This document shows, one piece after another, positions 1 through 13,400 of a DNA stretch of 64,000 nucleotides; the stretch's first letter is position 1; each line of letters begins with the position of its first letter. Source of the stretch: Typha latifolia (taxonomy: Eukaryota; Streptophyta; Magnoliopsida; Poales; Typhaceae); assembly GCA_019914945.1 (NCBI GenBank), contig CM034099.1, forward strand, positions 13,343,001-13,407,000. Direction: 5' to 3'. The translations under genes were made by a program, and so were the position numbers. The notes below the pieces were generated by a model, which was not told the origin of the DNA, did not search any database, and saw nothing but the letters and a program-made list of their open reading frames with translations.

Positions 1-1304
1 TTGTACTTGTAAATTACTCTTGTAGAACAATAGTGAAGAGAAATTTAAAGTTCTATAGTAGTAAAAAAAGGAGTTAAAGAGTGAGTGAAAAAGAGAGAAG
101 ATAAATGAAAAAAAATTCATCTGAGTTCACCAAAGTGTGGGCTAGCCGGAGGGGCTCATCGGATTAGCCCTCGAATTTGTTCCGTGAAGTGTGAGGGTGG
201 GACAAGAGTGTGTGTGTAAGATAGAGAGTAAAAGCAGAAAATTTGAAAAGAATATAGTTAATGACATGTATTACTAATGTCTCCTAGGTTAGATATATAT
301 TAGATTAGACCTGGATCTTAAAAAATTAGTTTTAGTCGATATTGTTGATTTTGGCTAATATGGCCGGTACGACTGATATCGGCTGATCCCAGACCAAAAC
401 TAGTCATTAGACTGATTTCTAGTCGGATCGAGATCGGTTATGGCCGATAACAATCTAGATTGGCCGATTTGACTCAGGATCGGCTGAGTTTGGAATCCAT
501 GGTTGAAACACCATGGACAAGGATGTCACTAAAACTTTACTTGCCCTGATTCCTGAACCGTATAGTGCTTGTAGTCTAGGTTCATATATATGCTAGTAGC
601 AGATCATTTTGATGGACATTGGAATTGTCTATACTAAGAAGAAAAAAATGTGTGGATGACGACTTGATTTAAGGTTTTCTGCATTTCTCAGGCATACATA
701 AGTAAAAGACCAAAATGAACCTCAATCTACTTAAAATGTGTCTTGATCACAGTAGTTAAATTATTAATGTGCACATTTTAGTTACTTCAAAGCAAATAAC
801 ATTACAGTCCATAAGTTGATAGAAAAGCTTGCAATGAAGCATTTAATATGCAATGCATGTAAGGAAAGAAAGTAGTGATATACATACAAGAAAAGAAAGG
901 GAAAATAATGTAATAAAATAAAATAAAATGATGTTTCATTTTTTTTTTCTTATTTTGAGTTGGATGATTTCTATTGCTTGGATGCATCTTAAACATTGAT
1001 GTGCTGCTTTGGTCTTATCCAACTTTGTTGCCTTCTATAATCCATTGTAGTGTCCATCTTCATGTACCTGAGTTCTGGATTTGTCAGTTAATAAACTTGT
1101 AAAGAAAGAAGAATAAAGAAAAAGAACAAGAAAAAGTAAAGAAAAATCTGTTGCACTTTGTATATTTGACGAATTTTATTATTCAATAGAGGTTAACAAG
1201 GATGTCTTAAGAAGTGTACTTGTCCTCTCAGAGTCATTGGTTATAAATTTATATATGAGAATATTTTTGAATACATTGTTGGCTAATATAGTATATGGCA
1301 ATAG
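1..1304. other. No gene recognised; flank or 5' intron of the split gene
   Basis: This AT-rich stretch has no convincing ORF. It ends at a plausible splice acceptor (ATAG at 1301-1304). Because the first visible exon of the + strand gene begins mid-codon at 1305, the sequence upstream is probably intron, and the start codon lies outside or in an unrecognised short exon. Around 355-490 there is a degenerate stretch rich in GGCCGAT-like words. Similar words recur near 2750 and 12490-12620, so this may be an old transposon fragment. Confidence 0.4.
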
Positions 1305-1448
1305 GAGTTGGTAGAAAACAATTGTTGGTTCCTCTTTTACAACTCTGGTTTCCTCAAGGAAAGAGGTTTTTAACTGGAAGTTTTCTTGGGATCAGTGCTG
1401 CTGCAGGAATGACATATCGCTATTCGGACTTTGCTTATGCTACGGATG
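1305..1448 (+). CDS. Exon of split membrane-protein gene
   Basis: The acceptor AG is at 1303-1304 and the donor GTGAG begins at 1449. The exon opens two bases into a codon and ends with the first base of an Asp codon that the next exon completes. It encodes [14 protein letters not shown] through [10 protein letters not shown]. The start codon must lie further upstream. Confidence 0.55.
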
Positions 1449-4400
1449 GTGAGTTTTCTCTCTAGAAGGGTTAAAATTGTCTTTGCCTCAAGCAATTTCT
1501 GTGAATGTCATACATTCCTTCTGATATTACAGATCATCTTGCTGACCTTGTAGAGCCTTTAGAATACTTGAAGGATGAGCTAAGAACCTTCTGGGCTTTA
1601 ACAAGAAAATTTCAGTTGCCTGCTGTTTTCCTTATAATGGTATTCTTCGGTTGGAGACATCCACTTACACTTGCCATCAATGTTGCACTTCTTCTCTTCT
1701 GTACAAGGCCCTACCCTTTCTCAATATATATATTTATTGAGCAGGTCAGTTTGAGAATAACCTACAGCCTATAAAGCATCCATACACTGTTCTGAAGTAG
1801 CATGAACTGTTTGGTATCTTCATAGAAGTAATCTTAGGAGGCATGTTTCTCGTTCTCCTTATATGGTTTCCTCTTCTGAACAACTATTTTCTAATTCCTA
1901 CTGATAAATTTCTTTTCCTACTATTATTGCTCTTCTTGATATTACTGAATTTCCAACAGCTGCATAGCCATGCTGTCATTTGTATTATTAGGGAGGGTGA
2001 AAATTGTGCTCAATTAATAGTTTGCTTGGTTGGTGATTTTTCATAGCATTTCATTGAGTATAATTATGTAATTTTCCATCTATCCTATGCTTCTCTTCTG
2101 TATATTGTGCAAGCCATTGGACATTGATGACAACCAAGCCTCTTGCTCCTGGACAGGACTTTTTTGATTTTGTTTTGTTTTTTTGGTTTTGTTAGTTCTT
2201 TTTTCTTTTTCACAAAAAAATGGAAAACAACTTGTCCCGTTTTATTAAAGAAACTGCAGGATACACCATTACAACCAGTTTAACGGCAAGTATTGGACAA
2301 AGCTAAACCATACAAGATCTGATTTATTTGTACAGAGTAGCACCAAAAACCTCTAATAAACCAGAAACAAGCTTCTTAAAATTGTAGCAGCTATATTCTT
2401 CCACGTATTCTCCTCCTAACATATAGGGTTGTCGTGAGTTTGTCTCGGAAAGAAAGAATTTGAGCTTTTCTTGTGTTCTTTCTAGGACAATAAAATATAT
2501 TAGTATTATGAGCAATCCCTCGTATCTCTTTCCTTTGTAACTTCACACATCTAAGGTCAGTTCTACACTAGAATTTGATTGAACAAGATCTTGGCAGAGT
2601 AGAACGCGTTTGTCCACCTATGAGAATCATCGATCCGAGTCGGAGGACATATCAACTGGAGGAGGCAATCTAATGCATAATAAAGTAGTTCACCATGGAT
2701 GTCTAGCGGGCAAGAGAGAGGCTTCAACTTCATAGCCATGGGCACGGATTGAAAAATCGGCCGATCTTGATCCAGTCCCGGTCCCAATTTTTTTCTTTTT
2801 CTTTCTTTTCGGTTCTTCCACGCTCTCTCTATCTCTGTCTCTTCTTATTTTTCATTGCTGTAGAATATCTTCTTCACTTATGGTGATTATAATGATGAAG
2901 ACCATAGAAATTTACTAGAGTTAGCTAGGTATTTATCAAAATTTTGAGTAAGTATTTTTTTTAAACTTCATATATGAGAAATTATTATTTTCTTATTATT
3001 TTCTAAATTTTCAAAATTTTGACATTTTTAAATAATATTTTGAATTTTACATAGTTAAAAAATAATTTGATTCGATTCGGCCTGGCGATTCCAATCTTGA
3101 GTTTCTGAACCTTGGCCGCAATCTAGAGGTGAAGGTTGTAAGTAGAGTCTTATATCTATGTTTACCTTTAATATATTAATTTGATTTTGGTCGGATTTGT
3201 GGTTTTTTCATCTTTAGAGAGATTTTCCCACAAAAAACTAATTTTTTGTGTGATGATGATACGATCTAAGTATGATTTGAGCCTGTGCCGAAAATTAGTT
3301 TGAATCCTTATTACGGACCTACTAGAGATGATTTGCAATAAGGGAGTGTAGATTTCGATTAGTGCGAATGATGGTAAATGGAGTGTGTGGAAGGAGAGAT
3401 AATGGCGGTGGTGATGGTGAGAAGGTGATGAATGGCGATTGTGGTGATGAAGGGAGATTAATTTACTTTTACTCCTATGTTATCTTACTCTTACTCCTAA
3501 GATAAACTCAAGATTAAAATAATTTCTCAATGCTTGGATGATTCAATAACGGAGCCTCACCCCTCTATATGTAGAGATTATGCATAATGAATCCTATTAT
3601 GATTAGCCCTAAAGGCTGATATGACTCAAATTAGGATTTGCCTTAAATGCTTACATGATTTAATGAGATTTGTCTTAAAGGCTTATATAACTTAACTAGA
3701 TTTGCCTCAAGGACATTCATGACTTATTTAAACTTGCCTTATAAGCTCTTATGACTTAACTAATCTTGCCATAGGGCTTACATTATGAATTAATTAAAGG
3801 ATAAATAGACTCAATCCATCGAGCTCAATGTCACTTTAAGTCGATCCAATAAGATCTGGATTACATCACTCCACCACACTTTCGACCACTTTGTTCTCAA
3901 GGTGAGAAGTTCGGGAAGCACTGCATCAACTCGAACTTGGACTCCCAAGTCGAATCTCCCATTGGTTCGTTGGATCACTCCACTTGTACTTGTGTGATCA
4001 ATCTTTCGTCTAATTCTTCTCTTGGCTAGAACATGAAGTGGCATGGGCTCTTGGTCATGTATGGATTGATCGAGTATGTTGGCTGCAAGCTGTCTTGGTC
4101 GCAACTCGGGCTCGCAAAGCTGAAACATGGAAAATCAAGTCGGTAGGCCACCTCGCCTACCCATTCAATCACTTGGTACGACCCAAAGTACCTATGTGCC
4201 CAGCTTTTGGTTCATGATGAGTCGAACTGAGGTCTGACGGTAGGGCTAGAGTTTGATGTAGACCTAATCTCCTACCGCGAATGTTTGATCTTGGCGTCGT
4301 TGGTTGTAGATCTGCTTCATTTGATTTTGTGTAGCCGCCAAGTTGGCCCTAAGCCATCAGATATGAGCGTCCATATCCACTAGGGTTTCCTTGATGTTCG

Positions 4401-7400
4401 TGTGTTCCGTTAATGGGGTTAGTTCGTAGGAAACCAAAGTAGTGGTGGCTTACTGTAAATTGCATCAAACATGATGCCTGTGGCCTTGTTGTGGGTGGTG
4501 TTATAGGCCCACTCTGCCCATGGTAAGAACTGGAGCCATCGTCTTGGCCGTTCTCTGACTTAGTATCGTAGATACTGCTCCAAACATCGGCTTAAGACCT
4601 CTGTCTGCCCATCCGTTTGTGGATAGTATACTGAGCTCATTCGGAACGCCGTGCACTGCAAACAAAAGGATTCTTGCCAAAACTGACTAAGAAACACCGG
4701 ATCTCAGTCGAACACTATAGATTGTGGTATCTGGTGAAGTTTAGCCATGTTGCGGACGAAGATCTCTACGACCTTCTGTGCGGTGTAGGGTTGATTGAGC
4801 GTTGAGAAGTGCACATATTTGGAGAGGCGGTCTACCACCACCATGATAAATGATCGCCTTTGGACGGTTAGTAGGCCTTCAATGAAGTCCATTAAAATAT
4901 CTTCTTAGATCAGTTCGTGCATGGGAATGGGTTGGAGAAGGCCGGCTGGTCGAGTTGAATCTATTTTGGCTCATTGGCACTTCACATGTGCGGATGTAGT
5001 TGTGCATGTCTCTTTTCAAGCTGGTCCACTAGCAATTGAGCCATAGTTGCTCGTGGGTCTGGAAGATGCTCTTGTGGCCTGTAAGGGATGAGCCATGGAA
5101 GTGGCTGATCAAAGCAATCTGTAGGTCTGCAACAGTCAAGATCAAGATGCGGTTTGCCCTTGAGCACGAGTTCGTCTCTCATGCTATACTTGATTTGACA
5201 CTTGACCATAAAGGTCTTGGTGAAATTTGGTAGGGCTAACACGGTGATAGGCTCTGATACCAATTGGTGGACTCTAATACCAAGTTGTTAAGCTCTAATA
5301 CCAATTGATAGGCTCTGATACCAATTTGATGGGATCTAGAACTAAAAGATCGGCTACGGAACAATTCCTTAAGATCTGAATTTATTGCAGAAAGCAGTCC
5401 GCGCAACTGTGGAAAAATATTCGTCAGATATTCTCTGGTAGTTAGAAAATTACGAACCAATTGGGTTGGATCCGTATTTTCCTAATCTACAACTTTCGTA
5501 TTTACGCCCTTCATATATTCGAACTGTAGCAGGGACGAAAATACGGAATAACGTGGATGATTGTGGTGGTGATGGGTGGAATGGATGTTAGGGTTATGGA
5601 TGGGTATGGAGATGAGGGTGGATTGTGAAAATGATTAAGGGAAGTAGACGAAGGGAACGAAGTGGTCGAGATCCCAAAGAAGAGGGGTGGCTCGATAGTC
5701 GAGGGAGATTAAAAGCGAGAAGAAACCTTGCCAACGGTAGAGGTGGAAGGATGGTGAAAAGGGAGGAGGGATGAGTCTAGAGAGAAGATTGGAGGCAAGA
5801 AATCAAGAATCCAATAGCAATATAAAGTTGGGTGCCATCCACATATTTATAGAGGCTAGCCAACAAGTCCTAAAACAATATGAAACCCTAATAAATCAAC
5901 TAAACCAGTATTCCTTATCTTCTCTGAATACCTTTCGGATTAAGCTTTCGTTTTGTCATAGATATATTCTGAATATGGAGAAGTCATGAATATCAAAATT
6001 GTAGATCTAGAGGTTGTCGACCTTATCCAACTGGTTTGATATTATTTGGATATGTGTCAAATATTCTACAAATATTTTTCCGAAACTGCGCAGAGCTGGA
6101 TCTAGCTAATTAGATAAAATTCTAACTAAGTGTATCACACGGGTGCCTCGGTCATGGCTCATTTGAGTTCTTCAAATGCTCGTTTCGCCCTGTCGTTCAA
6201 CTTGAACTCGCTTTTGCGGAGTAGGGCGGTTAGCCAAGCTACAATCTTCCCATATCCCTAGATGAAGCATCGGTAGTAGCCTATGAGGCTGAGGAAGCCT
6301 CATAGCTCCTTGGGCATCCTCGTTCGTGGCCATTGCACTATGCTAGCCACCTTCGAGGGATTGGTCGCCACACCTGCGGAAAAGATGAAGTGCTCTAGGT
6401 ATTCAACCTGTGGGTGCACCCAACATTGCCACACCCAACATTGTTCAAGATGAAATGCACTATGCTAGTTTGCATTGTTCCCTCTTCATCTTTAGCTAGT
6501 GCGCTAGTAGTATCTCCATGACTATTCGTAGATAGTGTAGGGCTCCTCCCTCGATTGGCTATAAATGAGGATGTCATAAAAAAACACTAAAACATACTAT
6601 CAAAGGAGCAAGCAAAATACATCGTTCATTAGCCCTTAAAAAGTTGCAGAGGCATTGGTGAGGCCGAAGGGTATTACAAGGAACTCGTAATGCCCGTCAT
6701 ATATTTGAAATGTCGTCTTGTGGACGTCGGTCCTTGAACTCTGATCTGGTGGTAGCTAATCAGCAAACTAGCTTTGTTGAAGATGGTGGCGCTAGCTAAC
6801 TCGTCTAATAACTCCTCGATTATTGGTATAGGATACTGGTTTTTGATAGTGATGGCATTTAGTGTTCGGTAATCTACGTAGAATCACCATGAGTTGTCCT
6901 TCCGCGCTAGCAGTACCGGAAAAGAGTAAGCACTATGGCTTAGCTGTATGATGCCTTAGTCTAACATCTCTTGGACTAGCCAGTCGACAAGACCTTGCTG
7001 TCTCTGATGGCTACATGGAACCCGATGGTTGAATTTACCCCTAACCCAATCTGTTGCACCACCTTCTCATCCATAAAATTGTACGTGCTGCCTGAGTTCT
7101 CGACTCTTTGTTTCTTGATTAAACCCTCTACACATATGGTTCGAGGTGCACGTGAGCCCGAATAGGTGTATAGTCTCAACTCATCATGCACCTCATCTTC
7201 TTGATCTACGGCCTCCATGTTCGTGACCTTTTGTTCGTCTCCAATGGCTCCATTTGCCTCTCCTCGTATCCTCTGAGGAACATGATTGTTGTCGGTTGTT
7301 TTCCGCATTTCTGGCCCAGAGTGAACTTCTCGTCGCAGTTGAAGTATAACTCTTTAGCCTCCTTTCTTCAATCTGTGTTGCCTCCAACATCGGTGAGAGG

Positions 7401-10400
7401 AGCCTTAGGTGGTAGGAGCTTGCCCCTTTGTGGCAGAGAGGGAGGATCAAAACTAGCACCACTCGATGAGCCAGTCGGGATCCTCTTTAGTTTGTAAGGG
7501 ACCATGGTGCCTTGGAGCTTCTTCGTAGCTCCTTGACCTCCATCATGTTTGCTGTAGAAAAGGCCTCCAACAATATCCTAGGTCGCATGACCTTGACCTC
7601 TGCTTGTATGTTAGACCTGAGTACCTTCTGCGGAGGGCTGAGTGTGACCAACCCAGTGCACAGTTGTAGATGCTCTTAAACTCTTCTTAATAAGCCTGGA
7701 CCGTTGATGTGATTCAGACCACACTGAGTCGTCTCGAGCATGGATACACCCTATAGGAGTCTATTCTTATTTTGTTTTAATTATTTTCTTCAGAAAAATA
7801 AGGATTTTATATGTTGCATTTGAACGCTCGCATGCAAATGCCTACATACGTTCGCATCGACAGCGAACACGAATTGCACGTTCGAACGCGCTCGAGCCCG
7901 TTCGAACGCGCTCGAGCCCGTTCGAACGCGGTCGATGAGAATTCATTGTTTCTAGGGATATTATTTGCCATTTTAGCTTGTTAGGTTAGCTTCTTAAGAT
8001 GTGGATGGCAACCTAAAGGATCATTGTGAATGAATATTAATTTCTATCTCTTCCCTTTCTCTCTACCCTAATCTTCCTTCTTCTTCGTTCAAGCCCTAGC
8101 CGTGCGCCATCTCCACGCCGGTGATCCTCTAATTCCCCTCGTCTGTTGAGTCCTCCCCATTCCTTAGGATCTCGACCACTTCGCCCCCTTTATCCTTATC
8201 CCCTTAACACCACAATCCATCTATCCCATCACCATTATCATCCCTCACCCCATCATCACTATCACCCGTCACCCTTACCATCACCATCACCCCCACTTTT
8301 GCGTATTTTCGCCTCAGTTGCAGCCAGAATCTACAAAGGGCATAAATACTAAAAACGTAGGTCAGGAAGTAACGGGTCGACCACCCTTGGTTTCGTAATT
8401 TTGTCTTCGGTAAAATATTTGGTGATTATTTTCCTTTGATTGTGTGGGCAGCTTTCCTGCATTCGATCTTGATCGGGTAGCGGACGCTCGGTCCATAACA
8501 ACCGTGGTCCATTGAGTTAGCTTAGTTAGGATTCCTGGGAAGTTTTCATACTCAGTTGGATCGAACCAAGTACATAGGGCAGACGCAAACTCGTCCCAAG
8601 ACAGAAACGGTTGAGTTCATTGTGCTGCCTGGAATCATCTGAACGCGACATCTTCCAAGTAGAATGAGGCTATTAAGACCTTCTGGTAACCTGATCGCGA
8701 ACCCTATCCTTAATCTATTTACCATCTATTGTATCTAAACCCTAGATCATTTTACTACCTAGTGATGCCTTTCCACCATCTTTCTCAGTCCAAACACCAC
8801 TCCAGGACCTCTTATAATCTCTAGAAGTTTCACCTTAAGCCCCATCTACTATAGATTATTAGATCAGCCTCAACAAGATCAGTAGTCTGTGTGGGTAAGC
8901 GCTGCTTCCAGAAAATTTGCAGGCAAGCCGCAGTCCGACTGAGTTTGGTGCGCACTTGCCTTGGTTGGTGTACCCCGCATCCAGATAGACAACAAAGGCT
9001 CCTTTAGTTGTCTAGGGCTGACTTGATTGCGATCCTTTGCAACCGCGATCCTTTGCGCAGTTGCATCAATTTGGTATAACATCCTTTCGTAACTTACAAT
9101 GACATCTAGAAAAAGTCTATTTTTTCATTCGGCTATGCCATTTTGTTGAGACTTTTGAGAAAGAACCCCTTTGCACCGAAGAAACTCAAGAACCTCATTA
9201 GACATCTTTTCAGCATTATCAAGTTGTAAAACCTTGATAATATTGGAGAGTTGATTTTTAATAAGGGCTAAGAACTTTTGGAAAGCAACAAACACATTAG
9301 CTTTGGATTTAAGGAGGTAAAGCCAAATAAAATGATTGAAGTCATCAATAAACAACACAAAATACTTGTATTGTCCATGGGACACTAACGGAGCAATATC
9401 CACGCATCACTATGAATAGTGTCAAAGCATCTATTTGTAGATGATGTTAAAGTAGGGAATGAAAGGCCCTTACTTTTACCCAATTTACAAGTAGTGCAAT
9501 TAAAAGATAAATTAGGAAGAGAACCTTGAATTTTATTGCCAAGAAGTTCAGATCTGAACAAGTCAAGAAAACATGAGAATTTTCGTGGCTAAGACGCTTG
9601 TGCCATAATTGATTAAGACCAATACAAGCAACAAAAAGGAAGATGGCATGGCAGGAGGAATGGTAATGCATAGTGGAAACAAACAACCCACTTTAGGCCC
9701 TTCCGCGGTCGCCGTCCCGGACACCTTATCCTGCACATGGCAACAGAACAAAAGTGAACTTCACAATTATTTTCAACGAATTAGCCTATTGATAGAAGAT
9801 TAGTAGATATATTAGGAGAAACAAAAACATTGTCTAAGATAAGACTGAGGTTTCCAACAACACTAAAGGGCAAAACACTCCCATTGGCAGTATGAATAAG
9901 ACAGTTATCCTTATTAGGTTTTACATAAGAAAGAGACGTAAACAAAGATGTCATATGATTGGAAGCAATCAAAGTATCAAGATTTAAAGTTACTTGAGAT
10001 ATCTAAAGCAGAAAAAGCAGATCATATGTTGAATCATCTCAGGAGTTTACTGGATCTGTGGCAGCCATGGTGGAAGGTAGGGAGGATGTAAGAGCCAGGA
10101 CAACAATTGCATAGTTGAGACAGCCGACACATCAACGTGATATACCCCTTGTTGATGATTGTGTGGCCAAGCAGAACTCTCTTTGATGATATGTCTAGCC
10201 TTCTTGTAAACTTCTGACAATTCATTGCAATATTCCTACAACTGTAACATGGAACGAAGCACAGATGTCGCCCCTTTCCCTTCCCTCGCACAGCATAAGA
10301 AAAGGTCAAATGCCCATTGGAAGAACTCTGGTGATCCATAGCAACTTGAGTTTTGGTTGCATTGTTCCTCCTGCAGGATTTCACTTAAACAAACATCTAA

Positions 10401-13400
10401 AATGGGGGAGGATCACAGTTCATTACCTTAGAAAGATCAACATTATATTCACGCTCCTACTTCATCACAAATTGATCTCGCTTGCTAATCTCATGGATCT
10501 CTTGAACAACAGCAAGTGATTTGTCTGATACATTGCTGGTGACAATGTCTGATTATTTAGTCCAAATATTCATAAAACTGGAATAATAATCTTGAATGGA
10601 CAGATCTTCATGTAAGAACTCTGCAAGTTTAAATTCCAGTTGAAAAAGACAAGCAGTGTGTTGGTTATAAACTTTCTTTCGAAAGTCCCATATGCCCTTA
10701 GCTGCCTTGTGAGGACGCAGACTAAGAAAAATACGAAGCTCCATAGAACTCAGGATCCAGCTAACAATCCTGGCATCTTGATCTCCCATGAGACCTTGCT
10801 AGATCCAGTACCCTTCATACTTGGTGGAACCATCAAGGTGACCTCAAAGCTCCTTCCTTTGACAAACATTTTTAACTGTAACTCCCAAGCGGAGTAATTT
10901 CTTACAGTAAATCGAACACAAGAGGCAAACATGATAGGAACATAAGAGATAAACACAAATCTGAGAGTAACGAAACAAGAATATAGATTTGAAAGCACCA
11001 ATATGAGAAGGTGACAACCATGATAACAATCCACGAACAGAGAAGCACCACAAAGCCAAAAAAACACGAGCACAAAGAGATCAAAAGCTTCCAAGATCAG
11101 AATTTCACAAAAGCAGAAGAGATCAAGAAACCTCAGATACCATATTAGAAAATAAAGTAGCTCTGCATTCAATGCTTGTCTTCATTGATTGGCTAAACTT
11201 TGTTAAATAAGAGGTGCCTTAGAGCTATACAAGGTAGGAATAAAGCTACACAAGGAAAAGTAGATCAATCAGTATAACACTATACAAGGTAAGCTTAAAG
11301 CTGTACACAGAAAGTAGATCAATCAGCATATCTACATTTAGGAGAATATATTTGGTGCCTTCTGTTTCCTAATATAGATCAAAACACACTCAATGGCACA
11401 AGTGATATCCTAGGAACCAAGTAAAATGTGCCAAAGTGATCAATCCTTAGAAGCAAACAAAATGTGCCAAAAGATGATTTGGAGTCTTCTTGCAATCAGG
11501 AGTGCTAGCATATTTTATATATGTCAGTGTAGTTAATTACTGGTGGGTTGCATGATTGAATGTTTATAGATTTCCCTTGTTTTCTTAGCCTATTGACGAA
11601 GGCACCTGTCATAAGTTTTATAATTTTCCTTATCATTTCTTGTTCAGTCACAGATACTAATGCGGCAGAAGAACATTTGTACTTCATATTTTCATTTGAA
11701 GTCCTGTGATTGTTCAAACTTCAGAATACCCATGTTAATGTTGATTTAACTAGAGTGATGTATCATATCCTAGGTTGGTATTGTTCTCTTCCCTAAATGG
11801 ATATTCTCTGAATAGTAGAAAGTATTTCACCTTTGATGTGAAAGGCAGCTGTCTATCATGCAAATAGAACCACTGAAGCATCATATGCAATTAATAAATT
11901 AATTTTCTTCTTTTCCTCTTGAGCTAGAGAATAAAAAGAGAATAAAAAGAGACTAAAGTCTGCAAATTACACTTTTTCCTTCAATTCTACTTGTACGCAG
12001 GCTCTAAAGATGCAATTAAGCAGATTTACTAGAGCTCTCAACTTCTGTTCAATTTTTTCATGTTAACTTGTGAAGATTTAAGAAACTCAGTATTCATATG
12101 CATAACAGGAGTCAAAACTACTAGTTGAAATGGTACTTAACACAAAATCTAGTTTGTGCCTCTTTATAATTTGAATTTTTTCAAATCAAAAGCTAAGCTT
12201 CTGAAATAGGTAATCTTTGTGACAACTGGTTGTTTTTTTTCATGTTGGACTTTCAACTTATCAAGTTTTAGCTATTGCAGTTACGACAAAGAGATACGCA
12301 GCGGCATCCTAGATTGGGCAAACCAAAGGTGAGACATCTAAATGTGAAAATTCAATTTGATTTCTATTCTATTCGAAAATATGATAAAAAATCATATTAA
12401 TGACTTCCTTGTAAGTTTAGTCCAGTTCCAAACATTAATTTACTAGGTATATCTTTAATACTGGTGGATAAAAGCAATATTGAAACCATGGTTTCCAGTT
12501 TCGGCCGAAACGGGCCGATCCCGATCCTAGCCGAAACCAGTCGGTTTGCTGGTTTCGATTGGGGTTTTGGCAGTTTTGGACGAAACCCGATCCGTTTCGG
12601 GACCGGGTCGAATCCGACCCGATGGACATCAATAATTGATGTTCCCACCCCCACCTGCCTCTCACCCTTTTCTCTCTTTTCTTTTTTTCTCTTTCTCTCT
12701 TTTCTTTCTTTCTCTCTTTTTTTTCTTTCTCTTTTTTTCACGGGTCTCTTACTCTCTTTCTCACCGGCGACTGGGTAGTGAGTAGATCTCCGGTGACCTC
12801 GACCTCCGACGACGTTCTCCGACGAAGATTCGACGACCTCAATCTCCGATGATCTGGTGCTGCTTATGCAGTTATGCCTTATAAATTTTAAATTATTTTA
12901 TATTTTATTTTAATTTTTGTTTATGTTTTTTAGTTGCAGAGTTAAAATATCAATGGCTCCAAAAGAGAAGTCATATGATACCGACATTGGGTGGCAACAT
13001 TGCAGCACATTGGGCAAGATAAAAGACGTGTTAAATGCAACTAGTGTGGAAAGGAAATGAGTGGTGGTGTCAGCCGTTTGAAAGAACATTTAGCTGGAAG
13101 ACGAGGAAATGTAGCAGCTTACACTCAAGTGTTCTTGGAAGTTAGAAAGCAGATATTGACTCATTTAATTGGCAAAAAGAAGGATAAACAATCTGCACAA
13201 CAAAGAGAGTCAATGGTTCGTGAAGAATTGATGCATAATCCTATACACATTGATAATGATAGCAGTGAGCAAAGTGAGGAGGATGAGGAGGAGAGAACAG
13301 AAATATGCATAGAGAAGAGGAAGAGATGAGAATAAGCACTGGTGGTAACTTTCAGAGATCTAGATCAGTTAATATACGAGGAGAGAGAGAATATGGGGGC

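Larger units (their letters stand above)
3301..8690 (-). mobile_element. Degraded Ty3/gypsy chromovirus 'gypsyA' in intron 2
   Basis: Domains read on the minus strand in the usual order from right to left: gag (about 8690-8501), protease (about 7310-7000), reverse transcriptase (6970-6640), RT thumb (6400-6138), RNase H start (5244-5180), integrase core (4900-4690) and a C-terminal stretch with a chromodomain remnant (4130-3870). A 3' LTR follows. Two solo LTRs (5245-6137 and 7705-8500) and an unclassified insert (6405-6630) interrupt it. Stops and frameshifts occur throughout, and no 5' LTR was recognised. It is defective. Confidence 0.75.

Noticed and set aside
1505..1532. ATG at 1505 as start of the host gene
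   Set aside because: It lies in the intron ahead of the acceptor TTACAG, and the preceding exon joins in phase at 1533.
10750..11172. 140-codon minus ORF with hydrophobic N-terminus
   Set aside because: Only its C-terminal part is copia gag; the N-terminal extension reads across the PBS and untranslated leader.
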